A stretch of 64,000 nt of DNA from CAVRIA01 sp963721115 (GCA_963721115.1 CAVRIA010000001.1:34489-98488), one strand, 5' to 3'; shown: positions 26,111-35,130, numbered from the stretch's first letter. Translations and numbers: made by a program. Notes: generated by a model from the letters alone, not told the origin.

Positions 26111-26221
26111 CTTGATTTCCTTTTGAAACCCAAGACACCAACACTCCAACACTCCCCGACCGTTTGCCTGCGCGCGTCCCGGTTCGCTAAGGAGCAAGGA
26201 ACAACGCAGCTCGGAGGGAAC

Positions 26222-26392
26222 ATGACGGCTTCGCACGGGCACAACGAGCCTTCACGCCTGGTGATCCTGTTGGGGATGCTCCTGGGTGCCGGATTCGCGC
26301 TGGTGGCGATCCTCCTCGGGCACGGCGCCGCCGGGCTTCTCACCGGCGAGCACGTCCCCGTCCAGCACCCGACGGCCCCCGGCCAGGAATAG
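26222..26392 (+). CDS. Small single-span membrane protein
   Basis: 56 residues, too short for a family call. Hydrophilic His-rich start (TASHGHNEPS), one membrane helix (LVILLGMLLGAGFALVAILLG), then a short tail HPTAPGQE. ATG is preceded by CGGAGGGA. It sits between repeat island B and a convergent VWA gene. It may be a real small membrane protein; codon pattern and ribosome site support it only moderately. Confidence 0.5.
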   Translation: MTASHGHNEPSRLVILLGMLLGAGFALVAILLGHGAAGLLTGEHVPVQHPTAPGQE

Positions 26393-26420
26393 CCTCGCGA
26401 ACGGGCGGCACCCCGGGTGC

Positions 26421-27902
26421 TCAGAACCCGAGCAGCTCCGCGCCGTGCTCGTCGACGCGGAACGTGAACCGCACCTCGCCGCTCGCCCTGTGGTTGCGGA
26501 GCTCGGCGACCAGACGGAACTCGTAGTCCCCAGGGCTCAACGCCACCTTGGCGCCGCTCGACTGCAGGGTGGTGAACTCGCGCTCGATCTGGTCGAAGAG
26601 GCCGCCGACGCCGTTCGCCGAGGAGAGCTGCTGACCGAAGCCGACCTGCGCGATCTGCCGCAGCGCCGGGCCGTCGAAGCAGGCGCCCTGCGGCGATTGC
26701 TCGCAGCTGACGCCGAGGGCGATCGTGTGAACGGTGAGGTTGGTGGGATAGGCATCGTGTGCGGCGATGTCCTGGAAGAGGTCGTTCAGGCCGGTCGCCC
26801 TCCAGCCGACGCGTGGGTAGGGGTCACCGTTCGTCAGGTGCCCTTGTTGGGACACGTTGCGGTTGTCGAAGGGGCTCAGGTTGTCCTGGCCGTCGGTGAA
26901 CACCACCAGCACGTGCCGGTCGCGCGGTCCCGCCGCGACGCCTTGGCGGTAGAGGGAGTCGGACAGCTCGAGCGCGTTGCTGACGGCGCTGTACAGCTTG
27001 GTGAAGTTGCCGGGCACGGGCGCGGGGATGTTGGCGATGCGGAAGGTGTCGGCGTAGTCGGGGTCGGGCCGCGAGATGAGCTCGTCGAACCAGACGATGT
27101 TCCAGTCGAAGCGGCCGCCGCGCTTGCTCCAGATCTGGGTCCCCGAGTCGACGACGCTCTGGGCGCTGGTGAGCATCGGCCGGAACTGCGGCGGGTTGAA
27201 CTGCTGCAAGGAGTAGCTGGCGTCGAGGACCAGCAGCAGAAGCACGTTCAGGTCGAGCTCCTGCGAGTTGCGATCGAGAACGCTCTCGTTGAACCGCCCA
27301 CCGGCGCCGAGCTGCTCGCCGTCGACGTACATAGTGATGTTCAGGTTCGATTCGTCGACCGGCACCCCGTCGCTGTCGCGCACGAGATAGTCGGAGACCA
27401 CGGTGGTAGTGCCGATCTGGTCGTCGAACGCGACCGAAGGTGCCCCCGAAAGCTCGACGTTGAGCACCGAGCTGGAGCCCCCGCCGGCGTAGGTGTAGGC
27501 GCCGTTGAGGACGCCGGTGCCGTTCTGGTTGGAGACGCTCACCGCGACGCTGGAGCCGCTTTCCCCGGACGGGGTCAGACAGGAGATCTTGCGATCGCCG
27601 AGGGCGATGCAGTTGGTCGCCTCGGCGTCGCCGAACGTCACCGTGTTCGCTTCCGCTGCGTCGAACCCGGTGCCCTCGACCAGAACCGACGTCTGTCCGC
27701 CGGCAAAGCCGAGCGGCGGAAAGACGCGGCTGACCACGACGCCGGGCGCGGCGGTCGCGGTCGGCGTCGAGATCGGCCGCGGCGTCCCGGTACTGGTCGG
27801 CGTGGCTGACAGCGTCGGCACCGGCCCCCCACCCCCTCCTCCGCCACAGGCGGCCAATGCCGCCGTCAGACCGCAAGCGAATGCCAGTTTCCGCAGCTCC
27901 AT
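26421..27902 (-). CDS. Lipoprotein with IPT/TIG and von Willebrand factor A domains
   Basis: 493 residues. Lipobox LAACGGGG, then a Thr/Pro-rich linker (~residues 28-52), an IPT/TIG-type domain (RVFPPLGFAGGQTSVLVEGTGF, ~55-135), and a VWA domain with the MIDAS motif LVLDASYS (D-x-S-x-S), HVLVVFTDGQDNLSPF and LGVSCEQSPQGACF. Likely a surface-anchored metal-dependent protein-binding module. ATG 27902 has GGAGG upstream. It belongs with other Thr/Pro-linker lipoproteins in the window (33487-35130 and 42567-44728). Confidence 0.8.
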   Translation of the reverse strand: MELRKLAFACGLTAALAACGGGGGGGPVPTLSATPTSTGTPRPISTPTATAAPGVVVSRVFPPLGFAGGQTSVLVEGTGFDAAEANTVTFGDAEATNCIALGDRKISCLTPSGESGSSVAVSVSNQNGTGVLNGAYTYAGGGSSSVLNVELSGAPSVAFDDQIGTTTVVSDYLVRDSDGVPVDESNLNITMYVDGEQLGAGGRFNESVLDRNSQELDLNVLLLLVLDASYSLQQFNPPQFRPMLTSAQSVVDSGTQIWSKRGGRFDWNIVWFDELISRPDPDYADTFRIANIPAPVPGNFTKLYSAVSNALELSDSLYRQGVAAGPRDRHVLVVFTDGQDNLSPFDNRNVSQQGHLTNGDPYPRVGWRATGLNDLFQDIAAHDAYPTNLTVHTIALGVSCEQSPQGACFDGPALRQIAQVGFGQQLSSANGVGGLFDQIEREFTTLQSSGAKVALSPGDYEFRLVAELRNHRASGEVRFTFRVDEHGAELLGF

Positions 27903-28009
27903 CGTCGACCTCCTACCACCCAACACCCGACCGCGGACACGCGACTCGACGTGCGTGGACTTTCTCCATCAACCTACGCGCAACGCGCAGGGCCAGCAAC
28001 AGGCACAGG

Positions 28010-28545
28010 GTTGAAGGGCAGGTTGTTGGGTTGTTGAGCTGTTGGTTGTTGGGTCTTGAAGGAAATCAAAACCCTCAAGGCCTCGACCTTTCGAAGAGGC
28101 GGGAAAGGGCAGGTTGTTAGGTTGTTGAGCTGTTGGTTGTTGGGGTTGGAAATCAGAACTGAAGGTCTCGACCCTTCGAAGAGGCGTGAGCAATGAGATC
28201 GGCAATGAGTGGCGCGGTGGTGAAGCCGTGCGCGAGACCGAGGGAGTCGATTCCCGTCAGTGGCGCGTAGATTCAGGCAGTGAGGCGTCTCCCGTTACGC
28301 GCGTCGACCGCCAGGTCCGGTGCAGAACGGGGAAGCGGATTCGCCTCGGAGCGGAGCCACCGAAGAGAGGGGTGCGGGGAGGGAACCGCGGCGTCTGAGC
28401 GGTTCCCTCCCCGGAGGGGCCGCAGGGGCGCAAGCCCCGCACGAAAACAAACCGGTTCCTTGTGATCAAAGGGGAGGCGGAGGGGCTTCTTGTCTCCACC
28501 GAGTCTGGGACTCGGACGGAAACACTCCGCCGCCCCTCGGGTGGA
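28010..28545. repeat. Mosaic palindromic repeat island, copy C
   Basis: Starts with a TTG-rich block (28018-28058), the CGACCTTTCGAAGAGGCG unit (about 28083 and again 28172), a second TTG block, then the ATCGGCAATGAGTGGCGCGG / TCAGTGGCGCGTAGATTCAG module, and a perfect 14-bp hairpin with 9-base loop (28376-28389 / 28399-28412, arm GGGGAGGGAACCGC). Ends with a segment matching the start of island B in reverse. No gene is supported. Confidence 0.88.
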
Positions 28546-28624
28546 CCCCCATTGTCGGTGCGGGACTAGCGTCCCCGCGCCCTTCGAGGGCGAAACCTAC
28601 GGTTGTCGCCCTCGAGCTCTCAAC

Positions 28625-29010
28625 TGCAGGTTGTTAGGTTGTTATGTTGTGGGCTGTTGGCTGTTGGGTTTGGAAGAAAGCAAAACTCCAAGGTCTCGAC
28701 CTTTCGAAGAGGCGTGAGAGAGAGATCGGCAGAGAGTGGCGCGGTGGTGAAGCCGTGCGCGAGGCCGAGGGAGTCGTCTCCCGTCAGTGGCGCGTAGATT
28801 CAGGCAGTGGTGCGTCTCCCGTTACGCGCGCCGACCGCGAGGTCCGGTGCTCAAAGGGGAAGCGGATTCGCCTCGGAGCGGAGCCACCGGAGAGAGGGGT
28901 GCGGGGAGGGAACCGCGGCGTCTGAGCGGTTCCCTCCCCGGTGGGGCCGCAGGGGCGCAAGCCCCGCACAGAACAGACCGGTTCCTCGTGATCAAAGGGG
29001 AGGCGGAGGT
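28625..29010. repeat. Mosaic palindromic repeat island, copy D
   Basis: Direct repeat of most of island C about 600 bases away: TTG-rich block, CGACCTTTCGAAGAGGCG unit (about 28693), the AGAGTGGCGCGGTGGTGAAG module, and the same perfect 14-bp hairpin (28903-28916 / 28926-28939). C and D together form a tandem pair upstream of the SRPBCC-like gene. Confidence 0.88.
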
Positions 29011-29084
29011 TCACGACCGCGAGCACCCGTAGCCCTTTACGACCCACCCCCAAATGCGGCAGAGCAGACGACTGGGGGTCTGAC

Positions 29085-29676
29085 ATGCGCTTCAACGTGA
29101 CCGCAGCGGTGATCCACCCGCCGGAAGTGGTGCTGGCGACGATGATCGAGCGCATGGAGGAGATCGTTCCCTTTCTCCCCAACGTGGCGAGGATCACCAC
29201 TCTCTCGTCGGCCAGGCGCCGCGGCGGCTCCATCGCCATCGAACGGCGCTGGGAGGGCTCGCTCGACGGCATCCCCGCCGCACTGCGCCACTTCGTTTCG
29301 CCCGAGTGGGCGGCCTGGATCGACTCGGCGCTGTGGACGCCGGCGCAGTACAAGGTGGAGTGGAGGCAGACCGCCGCCGTCCAACGCATCGCCGATCTCT
29401 ACGCCTGCGCCGGGACGAACTACTTCGAGCCGGATTCCCGCGACCCGGGGCAAGTCACGCGCGTGCGCGTCACCGGCGAGCTGACGGTGTATCCCGATGC
29501 CTTCCCCGGGAGTTCCGGCTCTTCTCGGACGCCGGCTGGCGCCGCAGGTCGAGGCGTTCGTCGTCCGCCTGCTCACCCCGAATCTCACCGATCTGGCGGT
29601 CGGTCTACAGCGCTACCTCGACGAGAGGAAGCCATCGCCGAAGGCGTCTGCCGCGCGCCCGCGGCGGCGGGGTTGA
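29085..29676 (+). pseudogene. SRPBCC-like protein gene with one frameshift
   Basis: About 196 codons if read in two frames. First frame: MRFNVTAAVIHPPEVVLATM, then DGIPAALRHFVSPEWAAWID and VTGELTVYPDAFPG; near 29501-29510 (CTTCCCCGGG) the coherent reading moves forward by one base and continues as PQVEAFVVRLLTPNLTDLAV and QRYLDERK to the stop at 29674-29676. The pattern (N-terminal strand, charged helix, C-terminal long helix) resembles SRPBCC/polyketide-cyclase-type ligand binders; this is a fold guess. One extra base would explain the break, so an error is possible. Confidence 0.6.
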
Positions 29677-29704
29677 ACGAGGCGGCCCGCCGAGAAGCCG
29701 GCTC

Positions 29705-31163
29705 GTGAAGCTCTCGGTCATCCTGCCGCTGGTCGACAGCCGCGGCAGCGCAGCGGAAGCGGCCGGCGCCTGGGCGCGGCAGACACTGCCGCCGCACGAG
29801 TACGAGGTCATCGCTCCGAGCCCGTCCCCCGCCCCATCGATCGAGGCGCGGCTGCGTTCGCACGACCGGGTGGAGATCGCCTCCGGCGCCGGAGAAGTCG
29901 ACCTCTACGCCGCCGGTTGCCGCCTGGCGTGCGGCGAGATCCTCCTGCTCACCGAGTCGCACTGCATTCCGGAGCTCGATGCCGCGGCGGAGCTGGTCCG
30001 CTACTTCGCGGAGAGCGAGGTCGCGGCAGCACACCTCGACGGGCCGGGCATCAGCCGCAGCGCCCTGGCGCGCATGGAAGAGCGCATGAACGTCGAGTAT
30101 CGGCGCAGTCGGGACGGCGTGGACGACTGGCGCATCGCCTCACTGCGGGGCTTCGCCGTGCGGCGCGCCGCCTTCGAGGCCGCAGGCGGCCTCGACGTCA
30201 CGATCGGGCGCCTGGCGGAGAAGGCGCTCGCCTTCGAGCTGCTGCGCCGGGGCTTCCACATCGGGCGTGCGCCGCTCGCCGTCCTGCACCACGTGAACTG
30301 CCGGCGGTGGTCGCAGCTGGCGCGGCCGCTGCGCCAGTACGGCCAGGCCCTTTCCGCCTACTGGACGCGCTGCGAGCAGCGCGGCATGGCGCCGATGCTG
30401 GCGCCGACGGCGGAGTTTCGCCGCCGCGCGATGCTCTCCAGACCGGTGGCGCGCCTGACCTGCCGGCTTCTGCTGGCGTCGCTCGCGCGGGCAGCGGGGT
30501 GCGCCGGCGTGGACGGTCCGCGTCAGGCGCGCCGGACTCGCGCTACCCGGCGTGCTCGCGGCCGCCCTGATCGACAGGCGCGCGGCGGTGCTCGCGGCCC
30601 GTCTGCGCGTCGAGATGATGCGTTTCGCCTGCTTCGTCGCAGCGCGGCGCGAGGAGTCGCTGTACCCGATCTTCTGCCGCGCCTGGCGGGAGCTGATCTC
30701 TCTCGGCCTTGCCGAGTCGATGCGTCCGGACGGACCGGCCGTAGTGCCGGAAGCCGCGAATGCGGTGCTGCGCCCCGGCGACATGCCCGACGCCCAGCTT
30801 CCCGGCTTCCATTCCCGCGAAAACTGGAGTGGCGAGCCCGTGCGCTGGTCGGAGCCGCTGGCGATCGTGCGGCTGCAGCTGCCGCGCCGGCGCTGGCGAG
30901 TGTCCGTCGCCGCCGCATCGCTCTTCGAGCCCTTCGAGCGGCGCCGCCTACGGCTGTGGTTCAACCACCACCGAATCGCCTGCGCTGTACCCGGCGGCGA
31001 GCGCGCGGTCCTCTCGTTCGTCGTCGAACCGTTCTTCTTTCGCCGCGGCGAGCAGCACCTGGCGTTCCTCTGCGATCCCCTTCCACGCCGTCACTACGAC
31101 CGCGACGATCCGCGCGAGCTGGGGATTGCGGTGTATGAGATTCGGTTCGAGAAGATGTGCTGA
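29705..31163 (+). pseudogene. Family 2 glycosyltransferase gene with one frameshift
   Basis: GTG 29705 begins LSVILPLVDSRGSAAEAAGAW, a GT-A nucleotide-sugar start; DLYAAGCRLACGEILLLTESHC carries the acidic/metal region in degenerate form and FEAAGGLDVTIGRLAEKALAFELLRRGFHI is the acceptor/ED region. Around 30491-30505 the coherent frame shifts forward by one base, continuing as RVRRAGLALPGVLAAALIDR, likely a membrane-proximal helix, then a beta-rich C-terminal domain ending YEIRFEKMC. Thus GT2 with a C-terminal accessory domain, broken by one inserted base. Lies 28 bases after the SRPBCC-like gene, suggesting an operon. Confidence 0.65.
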
Positions 31164-31400
31164 CGTGCGGACGTGCTGATGTGTATACGGGTGCGCCGGT
31201 ATGCCGGTGTGCGGGTGGGAAACAATCCTTCGAGGGGGCCGGACCGGCTGCGACCTGATTGCCGATACGGAATCCGAGCGCGCGGTGCTCGCGGAGCGGC
31301 GCGCAGGCCTGCGACAGTCTGGGTCCACAGAGCCCTGAGGAACCCGGTTCAGCGCGCGCCGCGCTGAACCGGTGCCGCGCGCTCGTCCGCCTCAAACAGG

Positions 31401-31429
31401 TTGACGCGTGAATCGGAATTCACTAGGAT
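31401..31429 (+). promoter_or_regulatory. Sigma-70-type promoter of the Rieske-TetR operon
   Basis: TTGACG (31401-31406) and TAGGAT (31424-31429) are spaced exactly 17 bases. One operator palindrome (31408-31423) fills almost the entire spacer and a second lies across the expected transcription start, which supports this as a genuine repressible promoter. Confidence 0.7.
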
Positions 31430-31445
31430 GTGAATCCGAATTCAC
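31408..31445. promoter_or_regulatory. Tandem palindromic operators, GTGAAT-N4-ATTCAC x2
   Basis: GTGAATCGGAATTCAC at 31408-31423 and GTGAATCCGAATTCAC at 31430-31445. Each is a dyad of GTGAAT-N4-ATTCAC; the two are 22 bases apart (two helical turns), placing them on the same DNA face. The likely binder is the TetR-family protein encoded at 32814 (inference). Confidence 0.8.
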
Positions 31446-31494
31446 ACAAAGCCGTGCGCCTGTCCTTCTGTGCTTGCCGGTGGGGATCGGGCAA

Positions 31495-31639
31495 AGGAGG
31501 TGAGATCGAGTGGAACCTGACACTCGCCGAAGCGCTGGAAGTCGAGTATCGGCGCGGGATGGAGACGGTTGCGACGGGCGAGCTGTTCGGCGGTCTGGAA
31601 CGCTACGCGTCGGGCGACTGGCGCAAGGGGCGGCCGTGA
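31495..31639 (+). pseudogene. C-terminal remnant of an enoyl-CoA hydratase-like gene
   Basis: The in-frame fragment WNLTLAEALEVEYRRGMETVATGE...GLERYASG ends at TGA 31637-31639. It has the look of the C-terminal helices of crotonase/enoyl-CoA hydratase proteins (SLxEALxLExxxGxxxxxTGE). The N-terminal catalytic domain is absent; the promoter and operators directly upstream are joined to this tail. Twenty bases separate it from the Rieske start, so the ancestral order was probably hydratase-Rieske-TetR. Confidence 0.5.
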
Positions 31640-31659
31640 AGGCCGCCGAAGGAGAGGCG

Positions 31660-32817
31660 ATGACTCGATTGTCCGACGACCGCGAGGTGGTGCAGCGGAT
31701 CCTCGACCACATCGACAACCGGACGACGGATCTCGGCGAGGCGTGCTGGCGGGAACCGGTGGAGAACTACGTCTCCGAAAAACGGTTCGCGGCCGAGATG
31801 CATCTGGTGCTGCGCCGATATCCGACGCCCTTCTGTCCGTCCGCTGCTCTTCCCGATGCCGGGTCGTACCTGGCGCGGGAGGCGGCGGGTACGCCGATCC
31901 TGGCGGTGCGGGGCGACGACGGGCGGGTGCGGGCTTTCCGCAACGCGTGCCGCCATCGCGGCACGATGCTGGCCGAGGGGGCGGGCTGCGAGAAGGCGTT
32001 CGTGTGCCGCTATCACGGCTGGACCTACGCTCTCGACGGTGCTCTGCGCCATGTGCCGCACGAGTACGGCTTCCCCGGCCTCGACAAGAACGAGCGCGGC
32101 CTGGTGCCGGTCTCCGCCGTCGAGTCGAACGGCCTCGTCTTCGTCACCCAGGAGCCGTCGGGAATCACCGGCGCGGTGGACGCCATTCCGGACCTGTTCT
32201 ATCCGAGTCACCGGCTGCTCGGCTGCAGCGAAGAAGAGGTGGTCACGAACTGGAAGATCGTCACCGAGGGCTTTCTGGAGGGCTACCACATCCGTTCGAC
32301 GCACCGGGAGACGTTCTACCCCATCCAGTACGACAACCTGAACGTCGTCGAGAGGTTCGGGAGGAACAGTCGCATCGCCTTTCCGTACCGGCGCATCGAA
32401 AAGCTGCGGGCGCTACCGCCGGAGCAGCGCTCCGTGCAGGCAATGCTGACGTACGTCTATCACCTGTTTCCGAACGTCATGGTGGCGACGTTCCCGTACA
32501 CCATCCTGATGGTCGTGCTCGAGCCGCTGGCCATCGACCGCACGAGAATCCTCACCTACGCCCTGACCGACCGCACCAGCCGGCCGGAGGACGATCAGGA
32601 GCCGCGGCAGCGGTCCCAGGATTTCTTGCTCGCCGGCACCGTCGAGGACAGGGCCGTCGCGCGCTCCGTTCAGCGAGGGCTCGGAAGTGGCGCCAACGAG
32701 ATCTTCGAGTTCGGCCGATTCGAGGCGGCCATCGGTCACTTCCATCGCTCGCTCCATGCGCTGATCGACGACGCGCCAGCGGTGCGCGCCGAGCCGGCGA
32801 GGGCGCGCCGAGCATGA
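31660..32817 (+). CDS. Rieske non-heme iron oxygenase, large (alpha) subunit-like
   Basis: 385 residues. Rieske [2Fe-2S] site Cys97-x-His99 and Cys116-x2-His119 (in NACRHRGTML and VCRYHGWTY). Catalytic mononuclear iron site: EGFLEGYHIRSTH gives His210 and His215 with the family Asp/Glu ligands further along. Aromatic-ring or carnitine/choline-type hydroxylation is typical of this family; the substrate is not evident. No beta subunit, ferredoxin or reductase gene is nearby. ATG 31660 follows GAAGGAGA. Its stop overlaps the TetR start (ATGA). Expression is likely controlled by the promoter/operators at 31401-31445. Confidence 0.9.
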   Translation: MTRLSDDREVVQRILDHIDNRTTDLGEACWREPVENYVSEKRFAAEMHLVLRRYPTPFCPSAALPDAGSYLAREAAGTPILAVRGDDGRVRAFRNACRHRGTMLAEGAGCEKAFVCRYHGWTYALDGALRHVPHEYGFPGLDKNERGLVPVSAVESNGLVFVTQEPSGITGAVDAIPDLFYPSHRLLGCSEEEVVTNWKIVTEGFLEGYHIRSTHRETFYPIQYDNLNVVERFGRNSRIAFPYRRIEKLRALPPEQRSVQAMLTYVYHLFPNVMVATFPYTILMVVLEPLAIDRTRILTYALTDRTSRPEDDQEPRQRSQDFLLAGTVEDRAVARSVQRGLGSGANEIFEFGRFEAAIGHFHRSLHALIDDAPAVRAEPARARRA

Positions 32818-33608
32818 GCGTAGGCCGGCGGGCCCCCACCCGGCCGGGGCGGCGCCGGCGCGCCGGGTCGACGCTCGCGTCGCCCATTGGAAAGACGCGC
32901 GAGCGTCTGGTGCAGGCGGCGCGCGAGCTCCTCGAGGAAGGCGGCTACGCGGCGGCGCCGGTCCAGGCCATCGCCGCACGCGCCGGCGTCGCGGCGGGGG
33001 CGCTGTATCGGCATTTCCCGTCCAAGGCGGAGCTGTTCGTCGAAGTCTTTCGGGAGGCGTCGAACGGGGACCTGGCGGCGATGCACGACGCCGCCTCCGC
33101 CGGCGGATGGATCGAGCGGCTGGAGGCGGTCATCGCGACCTTTGCCAGGCGGGCGCTGAGCAATCGCCGTCTGGCATGGGCGCTGGTCTACGAACCGGTG
33201 GCTCCGCTGGTGGACGCGGAGCGCCTCGCCTGCCGCCGCGAGTACTGCCGGCAGATGGCCGCGCTGCTGCGCGAAGCCATGGCGGCCGGCGAGATTCCCG
33301 AACAGAACGCCGAGCTGAGCGCCGCGGCCGTCGTCGGCGCCATCGCCGAGTCCCTCGTCGGTCCGCTGTCCCCGGTCGGCGGGCGGAAGATGTCCGGCGA
33401 GGACATCATCGCCCCGCTGATGCGCTTCTGCCGTCGAAGCGTTGGCGCCTGTGACAGTGCCACTCCGCGCCGCGTCGCTCCGGATCCTACTCCTCCGCGA
33501 TCGCGACGTCGCGCACCGTCCAGTAGTTTCCCGCCGCTTCGAGAGCGTCGGCCTCCGGGCTGTACTGCTCGTGCTGGTGCGAGGGGTCGAGGTCGACGGC
33601 GAAGGTGA
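32814..33608 (+). CDS. TetR/AcrR-family transcriptional regulator
   Basis: 264 residues as read, about 50 longer than typical. N-terminal DNA-binding domain (TRERLVQAARELLEEGGYAA, then VQAIAARAGVAAGALYRHFPSKAELF, residues ~26-78) has a standard TetR helix-turn-helix; the ligand domain follows (ERLEAVIATFARRALSNRRL). The last ~50 residues are Arg/Pro-rich and overlap the convergent esterase gene from 33487, so the true functional end is near residue 210-215. Coupled to the Rieske gene; the likely operator is the tandem palindrome at 31408-31445. Confidence 0.88.
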   Translation: MSVGRRAPTRPGRRRRAGSTLASPIGKTRERLVQAARELLEEGGYAAAPVQAIAARAGVAAGALYRHFPSKAELFVEVFREASNGDLAAMHDAASAGGWIERLEAVIATFARRALSNRRLAWALVYEPVAPLVDAERLACRREYCRQMAALLREAMAAGEIPEQNAELSAAAVVGAIAESLVGPLSPVGGRKMSGEDIIAPLMRFCRRSVGACDSATPRRVAPDPTPPRSRRRAPSSSFPPLRERRPPGCTARAGARGRGRRRR

Positions 33609-35130
33609 TGCGCCCTTCGCCGTCGCCGAAGGCGTGCTGGTCGGAGCCGCCCGCTCCGGAGATCCGGTAGCCGCGTCCGGGCTCGTAGAGCGGAGCCGTG
33701 GTGAGGGTGACTCGTCCCGACCCCTGCACCTCGAGCCCACCGGCGCGGACGTCGCGCAGGTCGAGGAACTCGCGTACGTCGCGCTCGACGCGAACCGCGT
33801 ACCCCCAGACCGAGAACTGCGGCGCGATCGAGCGGTAGCGGAAACCGGGGCGGGGCGCCGGCGGCTGCGGGGGAACGTCCGCCGGCCGCGGATCGGCGAG
33901 GCGGGCGAGCAGGAACGGGAGGTGGCGCTCGCGCAGCCACAGCGTCCACCATCTCCAGGCGTGACCGCCCTCGGTCTCGCGGTACTCGTAGACGCCGTCC
34001 CCGGGGCCGCGCGCGCTCTGCAGGGCGGCCGCGAACTCCCGGTTGGCCGGCACGAAGAGCTGCTCGAACGTGAAGGCGAAGCAGTTGTCGACCTCGCGGT
34101 CCGCGATGCACTCGGTGCCGATGTCCAGCGTCAGGTCGACGCCGTCGAGGTTGCCGACGAGATCGACCGGCAGGCTGCCGTGGCGGTAGGCCGGCGAGGC
34201 GGCGTCGCCGAGCCCGGCGAACGACAGGCCGTCGAGATTCGACGACATGCCCCCGGCGCCGACGAACCGGTCGGGGGCCTTGGCGGCGAAGTGCATCGCG
34301 CCGTACCCGCCGTTCGAGAGGCCGTCGATGGCGCGGCCGTCGCGCTCGGCGATGGTGCGGAAATGGCGGTCGACGTATGGGAGAAGGAAGTCGAGCACGT
34401 AGCGCTCGTTCAGGATCGAGCCGTCGATGGCGTCGTACCACTGGGCGTCGCTTCCGTCGGGCATGATGACGATGGCGGCGTTCGCCGGGTCCGCCCCGAT
34501 GGTGTCGTCCATGATCGACCGGATGTGGCCGGAGGTAACCCAGTCCTGTTGATCCCCGCCTCCGCCGTGCAGCAGATACAGGGTCGGATAGCGAAGCCCG
34601 CTTTCCGCGTAGCCGGGTGGGAGATAGACGCAGACGCCGGACGTGAAAGCGAGAGAACCGTCCGGCGCGATCGGTCCCTTCGGCAGGACGCGGATCACCA
34701 GGGAGCGATCGCTGGCGGCGAGCGTGTCGGCGCACGCCTCGACCGGCGGCAGGTGCTCGGGGTTGTTGAACGGGTTGCGCCCCTGGGCGCCGTTGTCCAG
34801 CTCGGGAGCGAGCTCGTCGTCGATCGGAGGAACCGTCGCCGTCGGTGCGGCGGTGGGGACGGGTGTTGCCGTACGTGAAGGGGTACGGGTAGAGGTGCTG
34901 GTCGGCGTTCCGGTGTTGCTCGCGGTCGGGGTGTTCGAGGGCGCCGCGGTGAACGACGGTGCGAGCGTCGCGGTGGCGGTGGCGAGCGGAGGAGTGGACG
35001 AGCCGTCTCCGCATGCCGCGAGAGCCAGCGCGAGGGCGCATGCGGCGAAGCAGCGGAGCGGGAGGCTCGATCGGAAGAGAAGGACAATGCAACGACGAAA
35101 GTCGCGAAGGACACGAAGAAGAGGGATCAT
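33487..35130 (-). CDS. Lipoprotein esterase (esterase D / alpha-beta hydrolase family) with Thr/Pro linker
   Basis: 547 residues. Lipobox LALAACGDGS, then a long Thr/Pro/Ala linker (~residues 40-100, e.g. TASNTGTPTSTSTRTPSRT), and an esterase domain with oxyanion motif LYLLHGGGG, the nucleophile in GLSNGGYGAMHFA, and a His-bearing ETEGGHAWRWW. A C-terminal ~100-residue beta domain follows (YAVRVERDVREFLDLRDV, then SGRVTLTT). ATG 35130 selected for the lipoprotein signal; upstream in-frame sequence lies over the aldolase gene and is not supported. Surface-anchored ester hydrolysis is inferred. Confidence 0.85.
   Translation of the reverse strand: MIPLLRVLRDFRRCIVLLFRSSLPLRCFAACALALALAACGDGSSTPPLATATATLAPSFTAAPSNTPTASNTGTPTSTSTRTPSRTATPVPTAAPTATVPPIDDELAPELDNGAQGRNPFNNPEHLPPVEACADTLAASDRSLVIRVLPKGPIAPDGSLAFTSGVCVYLPPGYAESGLRYPTLYLLHGGGGDQQDWVTSGHIRSIMDDTIGADPANAAIVIMPDGSDAQWYDAIDGSILNERYVLDFLLPYVDRHFRTIAERDGRAIDGLSNGGYGAMHFAAKAPDRFVGAGGMSSNLDGLSFAGLGDAASPAYRHGSLPVDLVGNLDGVDLTLDIGTECIADREVDNCFAFTFEQLFVPANREFAAALQSARGPGDGVYEYRETEGGHAWRWWTLWLRERHLPFLLARLADPRPADVPPQPPAPRPGFRYRSIAPQFSVWGYAVRVERDVREFLDLRDVRAGGLEVQGSGRVTLTTAPLYEPGRGYRISGAGGSDQHAFGDGEGRITFAVDLDPSHQHEQYSPEADALEAAGNYWTVRDVAIAEE

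Noticed and set aside
28010..29010. TTG-rich and hairpin repeats considered as a CRISPR array
   Set aside because: No regularly spaced identical repeats with unique spacers; units are palindromic modules of differing length, and no cas gene is present.
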